Source of the DNA: Closterium sp. Naga37s-1
Lineage: Eukaryota; Streptophyta; Zygnematophyceae; Desmidiales; Closteriaceae
Reading direction: 5' to 3'
Length of the DNA: 64,000 bases
Assembly (NCBI GenBank): GCA_947471745.1
Contig: CANJKZ010001237.1
Coordinates: 2,462,001-2,526,000 of the forward strand
Position numbers and translations under genes: made by a program. Below, piece after piece: positions 33,217 through 43,160 of the stretch. A model generated the notes under the pieces. The model was not told the origin of the DNA, searched no databases, and saw nothing but the letters and a program-made list of their open reading frames with translations. Positions within the stretch are counted from its first letter, which is position 1. Each line of letters opens with the position of its first letter.

Positions 33217-36177
33217 TCAGTTCAGAGCCATCCCAGCCAGCTTGCAACACTTCCAATGCTGCTGCTCCACCAGCCTCTTGGTCATCATGTCAGCCGGCTG
33301 CCCCGTGGTCTTCACGTAGCGCAACTCAACTTCACCCGCGGTTACCATGCTCCTCGTCCAATGCCACTTCACCCTCATGTGCTTCGTGAGTCCATGCAAC
33401 ACAGGGTTCTTAGCAAGAGCAATGGCACCCTGGCTGTCGCAGTACAGTGGGGTAGGTCCTTGCTGCTCCTCCCCCAATTCAGCCAACAAACGCCGCTGCC
33501 ACACAATCTCCCGTACGGCACGGAAGAGTGCCATGTACTCGGACTCCACCGAGCTCAAAGCTTGGTCAACCTGCTTCTTGCTCTCCCAAGCAGTTGGGCC
33601 TCCACCAACACAGCATATGAAGCCTCCCACACTTGTCATGTCCTCTGGTTCTGATGCATATGAAGCATCCGAGTAGGCGGTGAGGAACAAACGCCCGGGT
33701 TCAACACCATCCGCGCCCTTTTGGCGCCTTTGTGCCGCCGCCGAGTATTGCAGCCCAACGGTCGGTGTTTGGCCAAGATACTTGGCCACCCTCATTCCAG
33801 CTGCTACCTGCTCCTCATTAGGGCATTGCACAACCCTAGCCAGCTGCCCGGTAGCAAACGCGACGTCCGGTCGGGTGTTTACCGCCGCATACATGAGGCT
33901 GCCCACCAACGAGTGAAATCGGCGCCTCTCCTCTTCACCAACGCTCTCCTCCTCTGGTCCCTTCACACACTTGAAGAGGGAAAGGGTGTAGCCACATGGC
34001 CTTCACTCTGCCCAAAGTTGGCAGCCAATGCCTCCAGGTACTTTCGTTGATGCACCCGCATGCACCGCTTCTCCACATCTTGTTCGATGTGGAGCCCAAG
34101 GTAGAAGCTCACGTCACCAAGGGCCTTGCACTTGAACTTGTCTTGAAGCTTCAGCATCACCTCCTTCACAAGGTCAGAAGAGGGTGAGAAAATGAGGATG
34201 TCATCCACATAAACCACCATGAAACTCCTCTGCTCCCCCTCGCCAAGCATGAACAAGGAGTGATCGGCCGTTGAGGGAGTGAAGCCGATCCCCTCCAACA
34301 CTTCGCGCAGCTTCATGTACCATTGCCTAGGGGCCTGCTTCAGCCCATAGAGGGCCTTCTTCAGCTTCCACACTCTGCCACTACCATCATCAAACCCCTC
34401 TGGCTGCGCCATAAAAATCTCCTCCTCAAGGATGCCGTTAAGGAATGCCGTTACGATGTCCATTTGCTTTACTACCCATCCTTTGATGGCGGCTCCCGCG
34501 AATAGGGTTCGCAGCGTCGTCGGCTTCACCACAGGGGCAAACAGCTCCTTGAAGTCCACCTTCTCATTCTGCTGGTACCCCTTGGCTACAAGCCTAGACT
34601 TGTAGCGCTCGATCTTGCCGTCGGCATCCGACTTGATTTTGAAGAGCCACTTGGACGTTATCGCCGTACGCCCCTCCGGTAGCTCCACCAATTCAAACGT
34701 GTCATTCTCCTCGATGCTCTTCAGCTCACTCTCCATGGCCTTCTTCCACTCCTCAGCATCACTACTCTCCAAAGCCTCCTTGAGAGTTGCTGGTTCTCCC
34801 GGCATCTCCACCGGAGAGAAGAACGCGAAGGCACACTCCTCGTAGTCACTCTCCTCGTCGTCTCCGACCATCATTGCCGCTCCGGCCAGGGCTGTCTTGC
34901 CCTGCTTTCCCGGCGCATCATAGGTCAGCCTATTAGGGGGTTGAACTCTCCTCTTCCCCCTTCCTTCCTCCTCAGCTGCAGGGACTTGAAGGCCTTGGCG
35001 TTGCTGCGGTGTGGCTCGAATCCGTGGAGCACTCGTAGTACGGGAAGGGAGTGACGGTGCACGCTCGCTCACTTGCTGCACCTCCTCCTCTTCTTCCTCT
35101 GCATCATTGGCCTCCTCTCCCCCATTCACAAGGGAGGATTGCCTTGTGGTTGTGCTGCCGCTGCTCAGCTCCAAAGGCAGCTCCACATGCTCCAAACCGG
35201 AACTCTTCACCTCCCCAAACCGCACGCCTATCTTCGCCTCATTCTCCGCCTTCCAATCCTTGTACATGAAGTTCTCCATGAACTTGCAGTCCCTGCTCAC
35301 CAAGAACTTCTTGGTGAATGGGTCCCAAAGAAGCCATCCCTTGCTGTTTTGAGCCATGCCCAAGTGCACAGCCCATATCGCCTTGGCACTGAGCTTGTTG
35401 TGCCGAAGATGCTTAGGCACGAGCGCCATGCACATGCACCCGAACACCCGAAGCATATCCACCTTTGGCTTCCTTCCTAGCCACTCCACATAGGGCACCC
35501 ATTTGTCTGCTCCCACATGATTCAAGGCTCTGTTCTTGGCCACACACGCGCTCCGCACCGCATCAGGCCAGAAATAGTCGGGTAGCCCGGCTTCAATGAG
35601 CAACCCGCGTGCCGCCTCCGTGATTGTGCGGTTCGCTCGCTCAGCGATGCCGTTCATTGCAGGGGAGTATGGCATGGTGAGGGATTGCCGAATACCATTC
35701 TTCTTCAGCCACAACCCAAACTCCTTGCTCAGGAACTCTCCCCCTCGATCGGTGCGGATTGACTTGACTAGACGGTCTTGTTGCCGCTCCACCATCGGGA
35801 ACCAATCCGTCTTCAACGTTTCAGCCACGTCGCTCTTCTTGGCCAGCACGTACACCCAAGTCATGCGGGTGTAGACGTCGACAATGGTGAGAAAATACTC
35901 AGCTCCAGCAGCTCCAAGCTTCAGGGGGCCCACCACGTCCATCACCACCTCATCAAGCGGTGCCTTTGCCGTTGCCTCCGAACTAGGGAACGGAAACCGG
36001 GTGAACTTGGCTTGAATGCACGTCGGGCAGCCAAGCACCTCATCGGGCTCCCCCTTCACACGTATGCCAGCAACCATCTCATTCTTCACTAGCTGCTGCA
36101 AGATGGGCAGGGCCACATGCCCCATGCGCCGATGCAAGGTGAGCCAATCACACTCCCCCGTAGCCGAAGTTGGATTC
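33217..36177 (-). pseudogene. Copia-2 copy E: integrase, RT and RNase H, 5' truncated
   Basis: Minus-strand coding sequence starting inside the pre-integrase domain (NPTSATGECDWLTLHRRMGH) and ending with MALN at 33217. Seen: integrase (VVMDVVGPL, IRTDRGGEF, NGIAERANR), acidic linker, RT (YGLKQAPRQWY, VVYVDDILIFS) and RNase H (YSDASYASE, SVESEYMAL, CDSQGAIALAKN). A 4-bp deletion near 33985 (GGTT in copy F) shifts the frame between RT and RNase H. The sequence switches at about 36177 to an unrelated copia family, so gag, protease and the 5' LTR are lost. Confidence 0.93.
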
Positions 36178-38882
36178 GGGATCGAGGCTGTAGACCGTGG
36201 GACGTGGGGTCGAGGGTTCATTGCCCCAGTCGATGGTGTCCCAAGGGTCGCGATGCGGTTGAACATCAGCGGGAGGCGGCACGGGTGCGGGGAGGCGCGG
36301 AGGTCGGCCGAGGGGAACAATAGCGGGCCCAGTTTCTTATGTTTCATCCGTTACCCCCCTTTGTTCTCCTCGCCATGCGCTCCATCCTTCTCCATCAGTA
36401 CCCCATCCGCCAGTGGCGCCGCCAGTTGCAGTGCCCCATCCGCCGCCGGCATTCGCCCAGGTGCCTCCCGTGTTACCCCATCCGCTGGTGTCGCTCGTTC
36501 CCCAGCCGTCGTTGCTCCCCCACCCCCCTTCATTGGTGGCGCTTTCTTTTTCTGTGCTCCATGCGCTGCACGCGAACGTTCCGCGCGCTTTGGCGATGCT
36601 TTTCTGGCGAAGCTCCTCTGCTTCGCGGCGCGCCAGCTCTTCTTCTTGAGCGATGGTACGCTTATTCGCGGGGTCGCGCCAGTGGGGGTAAACCTTCAGG
36701 AACTCATCCTTCGTGTAGGGGCGCGCCACTCCGCGCGCGTCGAAGGTTCCGTGGCTTGTGCCACGCAGAATCCCGTGGAGGTGCTGTGACGTCGGCCCAG
36801 GGAGGGGATCTTCAGGAGTGCCGAAGATGTTGCGCGTTGCGAAGTCAAGCTCCAAGATTGACATCCCTTCTTCAGGTGGTGCGAATTGTTCAGCTTCTCT
36901 TATCGCGGCCAATCCGTGTCCTGCGATTGCGTTCGTCGATGCCGTCGGCGTGTGACAGTCTCTGCAGATGCCATCCAGGTCAGGGTTATGCAGCGCGACT
37001 TCGCGCGGATGTGGGTGGTGCAGCACCCAGGGTCTCCCGTCGGGATGCTTCCACTCGGAGCGGTGGATGTGCTCGAAGCGGAGTGGGACGAGGTCGATTG
37101 GCTCGTCCGTGTCACCGCTGCAGTCGGGAATATCAAAGTCGAGGATCTACACGCCGTTGTCGGAATGCGCTCGTCTGATCTGCTTGCGCGGTTTGTTCGG
37201 CGTCGTGTAGTGGAGCAGAATGTCGCGGGTCTTGGGGTCGGTGCTGAGGTCGACCCCACAGTCTATGAGTTGTGCTTCCGAGAGGAGGTCGAATCGAAGG
37301 TTTTGCACGATCAGCACATCGTTAAGTGTGATGTGCGTCCTGCTCCCATGCGCCTTGAGGACCACGATTCCTTGCGCGCTTGCGCTCAGGCGGTTGTTGT
37401 TCGCCACAGTGATGTATGTGACCGTGGGGGTGGGGACGGCGTTGGATATGAAGCGCTCGGAGCCCACCATTTGCTGCCCATAGCAGCTATCCAGGTACCA
37501 CGTGTTGTAGCGCATGTTGTCGTCGCGCGCGAGCAGCGCCAATCGTGGCGTGACGATGTGCGGGGTATCAAACTTCAGGAATTGCTTGCGTGAAATCCAG
37601 TCGATGGGTGCCGCCCGTGAGTCAGGTACGTGTGGGGGGCTTTCAAGCAGCGGGATTGGAAGGTTCCAATCCTGGTCATCGTCGCCGCTGAAGTCGTGTC
37701 GGGGGAAAAACGGATTGTTGTCCGTGAAGGCCCCGATTGGATGGCGTGCTGGCTCGGGTGAAGGCGTGCGCACGTGGCGACGGCGGGATCCGCTTGTATG
37801 GGTCATCGTCATGTTACCGATGATATTTCGAGCGGGCGCAGGTTGTGACGGCGGCTGTTGCTGGTGCTGAACCGTTGGGTTCAGGTTGCGCGACTAGGGC
37901 TGATAGCCCTGGGCTTGACGCGTGTCGTGCCGTCCGTCTTGTCGGCCGGTCCAGGTGCTCGGATTGGACTGGCGAGGGCGAGAGCGGAATTTGCATCGCT
38001 CCGCCGAGTGCGCGAAGTTTCTGCAAACTTTGCAGTATAGGCGTCGCGGTCATCGCTCTTCTGTGTTGTCGGCGTAGAAGGCGAGACGTTCCCATTCTCG
38101 TCGCGGCGCTAGTCGCTGCTGATGCATATCCCTTTGTTCGACAAAGAGGGCGGCGCATAGGGCAGCTTCCGAGATAGCTCCTTGTTGCCGGAGGATCGCC
38201 TTGCAGGGTGGCCATTCTGGGCCGAATCCTGTGAGCACGATATTCACAAATTTTCCTTAGAAATCGAGCTCCCAAGTTTCGCGATTTGATCGCGTAAGCT
38301 CCGGCAACGGTTGATGTAGGCATTTGCCTGGTCCCCTGGTGCCATCTTGGTCTCCAGTAGCTGCTGGAGCAGGCGACTCGATGAAACCGAATCCTTCGGT
38401 TGGTACACACCGTTGAGGTGTCGCCAAGCTTCAAGTGCTGGGGCGGGCGTTGTTTTGTAGGAACGAATTCCTAGTTACTCCGCCGGCGACATGTTGCGGA
38501 GAAGCACGCTGTACGCCATGAGCGATTCACTATAATACCGAGCCTTGGCGTCGTCAGAGTCGGTCGTGGGACCTGCGTAACTCCCGTCGAAATAATGAAA
38601 AATCTTTTGCGTTTTGAAGCAGCAGCTCCAGCTCGAAGCTCCAGGTATAGAAATCCTTGTCGTCAAAGCAGGCACTTGTCTTTATTTTTTATATGCTCAA
38701 AAACCTTGATTGACCTGGTAGAATTGCTTCTTCGCTGTGATGGGGGGTCTTGGGTGTTGAGCCATTTGTGTTGAGGGAGAAGGTGTGCGGGGCCATTTGT
38801 GTTGGGTCTTCGCGTCGCCATTCCGCAATGTCTGGAGCCCTTGCTCCAAAGTCGAAAGTCGCTGAAGTAGTTGTGCGAGGGC
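36178..38882 (-). pseudogene. Copia-4 gag, protease and WG-repeat region, main part
   Basis: Continues leftwards from the start at 40436 after a nested insertion. Read on the minus strand: gag with AWRHLNGVYQPKDS and NAYINRCRSLRDQIAKLG (38250-38470); a CCHC knuckle CKVCRNFAHSAERC near 38000; a degenerate protease motif WYLDSCYGQQMVGSERF near 37460 (copia consensus LDSGAS..M, so the Gly is replaced); then about 40 residues on, CRDCHTP; an unrecognised region with an acidic/basic helix-rich stretch (TIAQEEELARREAEELRQ); and a Trp/Gly-rich repeat at 36367-36525. Stops at 38475, 38050, about 37897 and 37147, and a frameshift near 38246, show it is dead. It is cut at 36177 by Copia-2. No integrase or RT of this family is in the window, so the family assignment rests on gag, knuckle, primer site and LTR. 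Confidence 0.75.
36367..36525 (-). other. WG/GW-repeat segment in the Copia-4 frame
   Basis: Within the minus-strand frame ending at 36337, about 50 residues contain eight Trp, most in a GWG setting: GGWGSNDGWGTSDTSGWGN, then GGTW, GGGWGT, GGWGT and EGWSAW. Spacing is 6-11 residues in a Gly/Ser/Thr/Asn-rich background. This composition resembles the Argonaute-binding 'hook' of proteins such as NRPE1, SPT5L and some viral suppressors. Function is inference from composition alone. Confidence 0.6.
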
Positions 38883-39026
38883 TGTCAGAAAGTAGGAAAG
38901 AAGAATGAGATCAGAGAAGAGGGGTTTGCACTAGCAGGCAGTTGAGTACATATAGAAAACCCTAATTTGGGCTATACTCGCTATAGAGTACCCCGCTGCA
39001 GGCTAGACAAATATCACATTCTGACA
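38883..39026 (-). repeat. Left terminal repeat of the short-LTR element
   Basis: 144 bp, from TGTCAGAAAG to CATTCTGACA on the plus strand. In the minus orientation of the element this is the 3' LTR. Confidence 0.85.
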
Positions 39027-39599
39027 CACCCCTATAGTGAAAGTGGGGTATAATCAGCACAGCATGCAGTCATAGAGCAGGTTCACAAGTACAAGCAAAG
39101 CTAGAGGCATTCACAAAGGGGAAGTGAGGACGAGGAGGCGGGACTGTGAGAGGAGAGGAGATAGAAGGCGACGGCTGAAGCTGCAGACACACGGGCAACA
39201 GGAGCGGCTGGTACAGCGGCTACCGGAGCAGCGCCCCGGACTACTGGAGTAACTGGCTCCGCGGCTAAGACGAGCGGCAGGAGCAACGGACCCACGGGCG
39301 ACTGGCGCAGCAGGCTCGCTGGGCTACCGGAGCAGAGCCTCCGCTCAACCTCCCCCAACTGTCCCACCCCCCTTTCACACACCCCCTGCAGTACCCCTAG
39401 CCCCAATCCCGTGTCACCCCCTTAGCGCCACTCCCTCGGCTCCCACACATCCACCCCCCTCAGCGGCAGCTGCAGCAGTGGGAGACGGAGGAGGAGGAGG
39501 AGCAGGGGACGGCTCACACACCCGCCACCCCCATACCCCCAACTCAGGCGGTGTACGTGCGGCGCAGGGCAGAAGCGCGGGCAACAGCTGGGGCGGCAC

Positions 39600-40015
39600 G
39601 TGAGAGGAAGCGGGGCGGCACGCGGGCCCCCAGGGCGCCTCGACGAGCGACGGGAGGGGGGCGACGCGCGGCCCCCCAGGGCGCTGCGACGGGCGATGGG
39701 CAGGGCGGCGCGCAGGCCCCCAGGGCGCCGCGACGGGCGACGGGAGGGGGCGGCGCGCGGGCCCCCGGGGCGCCGCGACGGGCGACGGGAGGGGGCGACG
39801 CGCGGGCCCCCATGGCGCCGCGACAGGCGACGGGAAGGGCGGTGCGCGGGCCCCCGGGGCGCCACGACGGGCGACGGGAGGGGACAGCGCGCGGGCCCCC
39901 GGGGCGCCGCGACGGGCGACGGGAGGGGGCGACGCGCGGTCCCCCAGGTCGCCGCGACGGGCGACGGGCAGGGGGGCGCGCGGGCCCCCGGGGCGCCGCG
40001 ACGGGCGACGGGGGG
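39600..40015. repeat. 45-bp GC-rich tandem repeat inside the short-LTR element
   Basis: About nine imperfect copies of GACGGGAGGGGGCGACGCGC + GGGCCCCCGGGGCGCCGCGACGGGC. The 45-bp period is a multiple of three, so every frame on both strands stays open for long runs (for example a 15-residue GRRDGRREGATRGPP repeat). I regard these frames as by-products of the repeat. It ends in a G-run at 40010-40027. Confidence 0.85.
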
Positions 40016-40030
40016 GGGGGGGGGGGGAAA

Positions 40031-40129
40031 CCGCCGCTCGCGCCCGGGGCGCGCGGCGGGCAGGAAACCGCCACGCGCCCTGAGCGCGTGGCGGGAAGAA
40101 AAAACGTCGCGCGCCACGGGGCGCGCGAC
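40031..40129. other. Three consecutive GC-rich hairpins near the primer site of the short-LTR element
   Basis: Hairpin 1 about 40031-40059 (one mismatch); hairpin 2 at 40069-40093, perfect 10-bp arms CGCCACGCGC/GCGCGTGGCG with a 5-base loop; hairpin 3 at 40106-40129, perfect 10-bp arms GTCGCGCGCC/GGCGCGCGAC with a 4-base loop, followed on the minus strand by a T-run. They lie 65-160 bp downstream of the putative primer site, where packaging or dimerisation signals sit in other LTR elements. Confidence 0.75.
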
Positions 40130-40193
40130 AGACAGTACCGCAGCGGAAGCAAGTGGGCCCACAGGCCAGGAGCGTAGTCGCTCTGATAGCATG

Positions 40194-40335
40194 TGTGAAA
40201 GTAGGAAAGAAGAATGAGAACAGAGAAGAGGGGTTTGCACTAGCAGGCAGTTGAGTACATATAGGAAACCCTAATTTGGGCTATACTCGCTATAGAGTAC
40301 CCCACTGTAGGCTAGACAAATATCACATTCTGACA
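40194..40335 (-). repeat. Right terminal repeat of the short-LTR element
   Basis: 142 bp, TGTGAAAGTAGG...CATTCTGACA on the plus strand. The 5' LTR in the element's minus orientation. Confidence 0.85.
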
Positions 40336-40340
40336 AGGGC

Positions 40341-40436
40341 GGCGGTACCAATCGTCGTCGTCTCCTTGTTTGACGCAGTCGGGTTGGTCTGCGCTTCAGC
40401 GGTCAGATTTCTCTGACCTCCAGATCCTCCGGCCAT
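40341..40436 (-). pseudogene. Copia-4 gag, first exon-like part before the nested insertion
   Basis: Minus strand: ATG at 40436 opens MAGGSGGQRNLTAEAQTNPT... and reaches IGTAAL at the insertion point. If the nested element and one AGGGC copy are ignored, the frame continues exactly into AQLLQRLSTLEQGLQTLRN at 38880, a leucine-heptad stretch typical of gag N-termini. This confirms the target duplication. Confidence 0.8.
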
Positions 40437-40516
40437 CCTTATACGTGAGCGTGTGCCGGACGCCACCTTAGTTCGTCGAGAATTTCAGAGGTGGCGATGC
40501 AAAAGATTCCTTAGTC

Positions 40517-40528
40517 GCTCTCATACCA
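40517..40528 (-). other. Primer binding site of Copia-4
   Basis: Minus strand TGGTATGAGAGC directly follows the LTR end, one base off the initiator-tRNA-Met site TGGTATCAGAGC. Confidence 0.75.
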
Positions 40529-40961
40529 TGTTGCGATCAGAAGTTGATCGTCCCTAGGATCTACTCAGGAAGGTTCGCAGAGGGTGTTGCAGCGGAAGGT
40601 ATTGACCTCAGATCAGAGTGGATTGAAAATGACTGAGATGATAAAAACATGCAAATACATTCGTATAAATAAGAGTACAAGGGGAATACCAAACGTCCTA
40701 GCTAGCCATGTACTCTAAGAGGTACATTCTCTTATTACAGCGAAATCCCACCGTGCGACTCCAGACTGTTACGAACTGTTCCCAGCAGAATCCTCGATAA
40801 CTGCAGCTGCTCAATGTTGTCTGCTCCGACGGTCCAGATCCTTCGAAACCTTACGCGACTCTTCGCGTCAATCCGCCTCTTCGTCTTCATACTCCTTACT
40901 GCGTGCTTCACTTGCTACTGGTAGGAGTGCACAGTACTTTCACAATTTACTATTCGTAACA
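40529..40961 (-). repeat. 5' LTR of Copia-4 (433 bp)
   Basis: Minus strand begins TGTTACGAATAG and ends CTGATCGCAACA, with the inverted ends TGTTRCG/CGYAACA. It lies between the primer site (40517-40528) and unassigned DNA. The partner LTR has been lost with the 3' half of the element, so the limits rest on the termini and primer site alone. Confidence 0.7.
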
Positions 40962-42160
40962 TGATTTTCAGGGTTGTTTTTTCGCGGCACTAAATTTCAG
41001 GGTTGGTCCCGAGTGCTACCCTCATGAGTGTTGGGCTGAGAAAAGCCCTTAGGATCTTTTAGAGACTAGTCCAGGTCGCGGTGGCGTGGAAGGCGCTACA
41101 GCCGACAGATCAGCAGGGGGGGGGGGGAGACGGGGGTGGAGGGGGGGTGTGAGCGAGTTTAGAGAGTCGACTCAAAACGTGGCGGTTGTTGCTGTGGCGG
41201 CAGGCGCTGCAGCCGGCAGGAAAGCAGGTGGTGTACGTTGGGACGATTGATGGGTATGGCCAGGAGCATCACATGTCTGCTGTCTGCTAGGCTGCGGAAG
41301 ACCCTCAAAGGCTCCGAAGTTTGTCGGCGGGAATGTGTTCTTGCCTGGGGACTGCTTTCCTGAAGTTGCCACTGTTGGTGAGTTGTATTTTGTAACGTTT
41401 GAGTTGTGTGTTTTGTACCCCCCTCATCTACATCATATCCCCCGCTCGCCAACATGGTAGCCATCTGACAAACCCTCTCCTTCTCCTTACTCCCATTCCC
41501 TCTCCGCATCCCGATCCTCCTCTCTTCAACCCCCTTTCGCTGCTACCTACCTATCTACTACTGGTTCAGAACCAATGTTTATGTGACGGCCGTTCCTATT
41601 CCGATCCCCACCCCCCTGCTTCACCCCCCTTCTTCCCCAGTTTCCCCCAATTCCCCTTCCCGCCAGTCTTTATATATGTGACCCGGCTTCCTGCACTTAT
41701 ATCACAACCCTATGAAATGGCAGTCAAGTGCATGGACTCCGTTAGTCGTGGCCTGTTGGGTCTGTCCACGAAATCGGTCTCCCTCACGAGAACTCGACCT
41801 CGCCCACTACATCAGCACATATGTAGACTCTACCAATTGTTCGGAATCGACCGCTCCGATTCCGCCATGTCATCCACTTGGACGGTGAATGCCGTAAATG
41901 ACGTTGTGTAGCCTGAACAAAAGCCAACTGCGACCAAGAACACAGCTTCATGTGAGCGTATTCCGAGGCGGATACATGCTTGAAACGCTCTCGTTTGGCT
42001 GCGTCCCACCCCTTCCACGTGCGAATTATGGTTACACCAAATATTGATGATGCCTACCTCACACCTGTCCGAGTCCCCGTGTCCAAGGTTCGTCGCCACC
42101 ACTCGAGTGCAGGTCCTCGGAAAAGCGATACCGCATAATTAATACGCGTGGCGTCATCAT
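40962..42160. other. Unassigned 1.2-kb stretch
   Basis: No transposon or RNA gene recognised. It includes a poly-G tract near 41117, a possible plus-strand exon-like segment about 41205-41285 (reading QPAGKQVVYVGTIDGYGQ), pyrimidine-rich DNA at 41460-41670, and an open frame at 41399-41911 of biased composition with no family resemblance. A short segment near 41065-41115 loosely repeats the segment near 41180-41230. This may be host intergenic or intron DNA. Confidence 0.4.
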
Positions 42161-42291
42161 TGTGAAAGATAAGAACAAGGAATGAATGAACTAGCAAGCA
42201 GGTGGGTACAAGTAGGAAACCCAAAATGTGTTGTACCCCATATGGTCTACCCCACTACAGCCTAAACAGACTATGTCATATAAGTTTGACA
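42161..42291 (-). repeat. Copia-3-type 3' LTR (131 bp)
   Basis: Plus strand TGTGAAAGATAAG...AAGTTTGACA. On its right the plus strand reads ACACCCCCATAG...GTGGGGGAG, so in the element's minus orientation a purine-rich tract (ATGGGGGTG) precedes the LTR. About 80% similar by eye to the LTR at 61682-61815. Confidence 0.75.
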
Positions 42292-42592
42292 CACCCCCAT
42301 AGGCGAAGTGGGGGAGAACAAGAGGTCACAAGACCAGTCAAGAAAAGCAAAGCAAGCTCAGGGTGGATCACAAAGTCACCGCGCATTCTGAGCACAAGCA
42401 AATGGCCACAAGGCCAGTTCACATGCAGAGTTATATAAAGGAGAACAAGCAATACAGTGATCACAACCTAGCAAGTGTAAGCATGCAGGTATATGTATGG
42501 AGATCACAGTACAAGGAAAGTCAAGAAGTGAGCAAGTGAGGCCAGGTGGGCACAAGGCCTAGAACAGTACAGAAACGCTGATGATCACAAGG

Positions 42593-43160
42593 CTAAAGTT
42601 CCTTGGTGAAGATATCAGCAGTGTTGGCCTGAGTGGCCACGTAAGCAAGACGAAGCTGACCACGCTGCTGCAACTCTCGAGCAAGGAAGTAGCGCAGAGC
42701 GATGTGCTTCGTTCTGTGCTCTAGTCTGTGCTCCTGACACAAGGCAATCATGGCCTTGTTGTCGATGTACAGAACTGGAGGAGAACGAGGCGGCACTCCC
42801 AGGTCGGTCTGCAGGTAGGTGAGCCAGCGTAACTCCTGTGCAGCCATGGCCCCTGCGTAGATCTCAGCCTCACAGCTGGAGCTGAGAACAGAAGATGAGC
42901 GGGTAGACCGCCACGAAACAGAGCCGGAGCCAAGGCTGAAAGTGTAACCCTGTGATGACCGCTGCGTAGCCAGGTCGTCTGCCCAGGAAGCGTCTGCGTG
43001 GCCAGTGAGGACAACTCGAGCCCGTCCTCCAAGAACGAGCCCCATGCCCGACGTACTGCACAAGTAGCGCAACACCCTCTTAGCGGCATCCATGTGCTCC
43101 TTCTGGTGTCTCCCAGGAGCAACATAGCGTGCCAGGATGCTAAGAGGGTATGCCAGGTCA
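42593..43160 (-). pseudogene. Copia-3 end of RT and RNase H, 3' end of an element
   Basis: Minus strand from RPDLAYPLSILARYVAPGRH at 43160 through HMDAAKRVLRYL, then RNase H with TGHADASWADD, SSSCEAEIYAGAMAAQEL and YIDNKAMIALCQEH, HRTKHIALRYFLAREL, ending DIFTKEL at 42593. The D-E-D catalytic residues are present. About 300 bp of non-coding DNA separate it from the LTR at 42161-42291. At about 43157 it is joined to an integrase segment in the opposite orientation, sharing GGTCGAC at the joint, so it is only the tail of an element. Confidence 0.88.

Larger units (their letters stand above)
38883..40335 (-). mobile_element. Short-LTR element (1453 bp) without protein domains, inserted in Copia-4 gag
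   Basis: Flanked by the 5-bp direct repeat AGGGC (38878-38882 and 40336-40340). Two terminal repeats (38883-39026 and 40194-40335, 144 and 142 bp) are nearly identical and, on the minus strand, begin TGTCAGAATG. Next to the right repeat is TGCTATCAGAGC (minus strand), one base off the copia primer site. Next to the left repeat is a short TATAGGGGTG that could serve as polypurine tract. The 1.17-kb interior is GC-rich with a 45-bp tandem repeat and hairpins and shows no gag or pol motif. It resembles a TRIM- or LARD-type non-autonomous element. Its LTR shares patches (CCCACT.CAGGCTA-like, GGAAACCCTAA) with the Copia-3 LTRs at 42161 and 61682, so Copia-3 may have moved it. Confidence 0.85.

Noticed and set aside
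39422..40240. Arg/Pro-rich frames of 200-270 codons on both strands
   Set aside because: Produced by the 45-bp GC repeat of the short-LTR element; no domain and no conserved start.
41399..41911. 170-codon plus-strand frame
   Set aside because: Pro/Ser-rich composition from pyrimidine tracts, no family resemblance, no supporting splice or promoter signal. Left as unassigned DNA.
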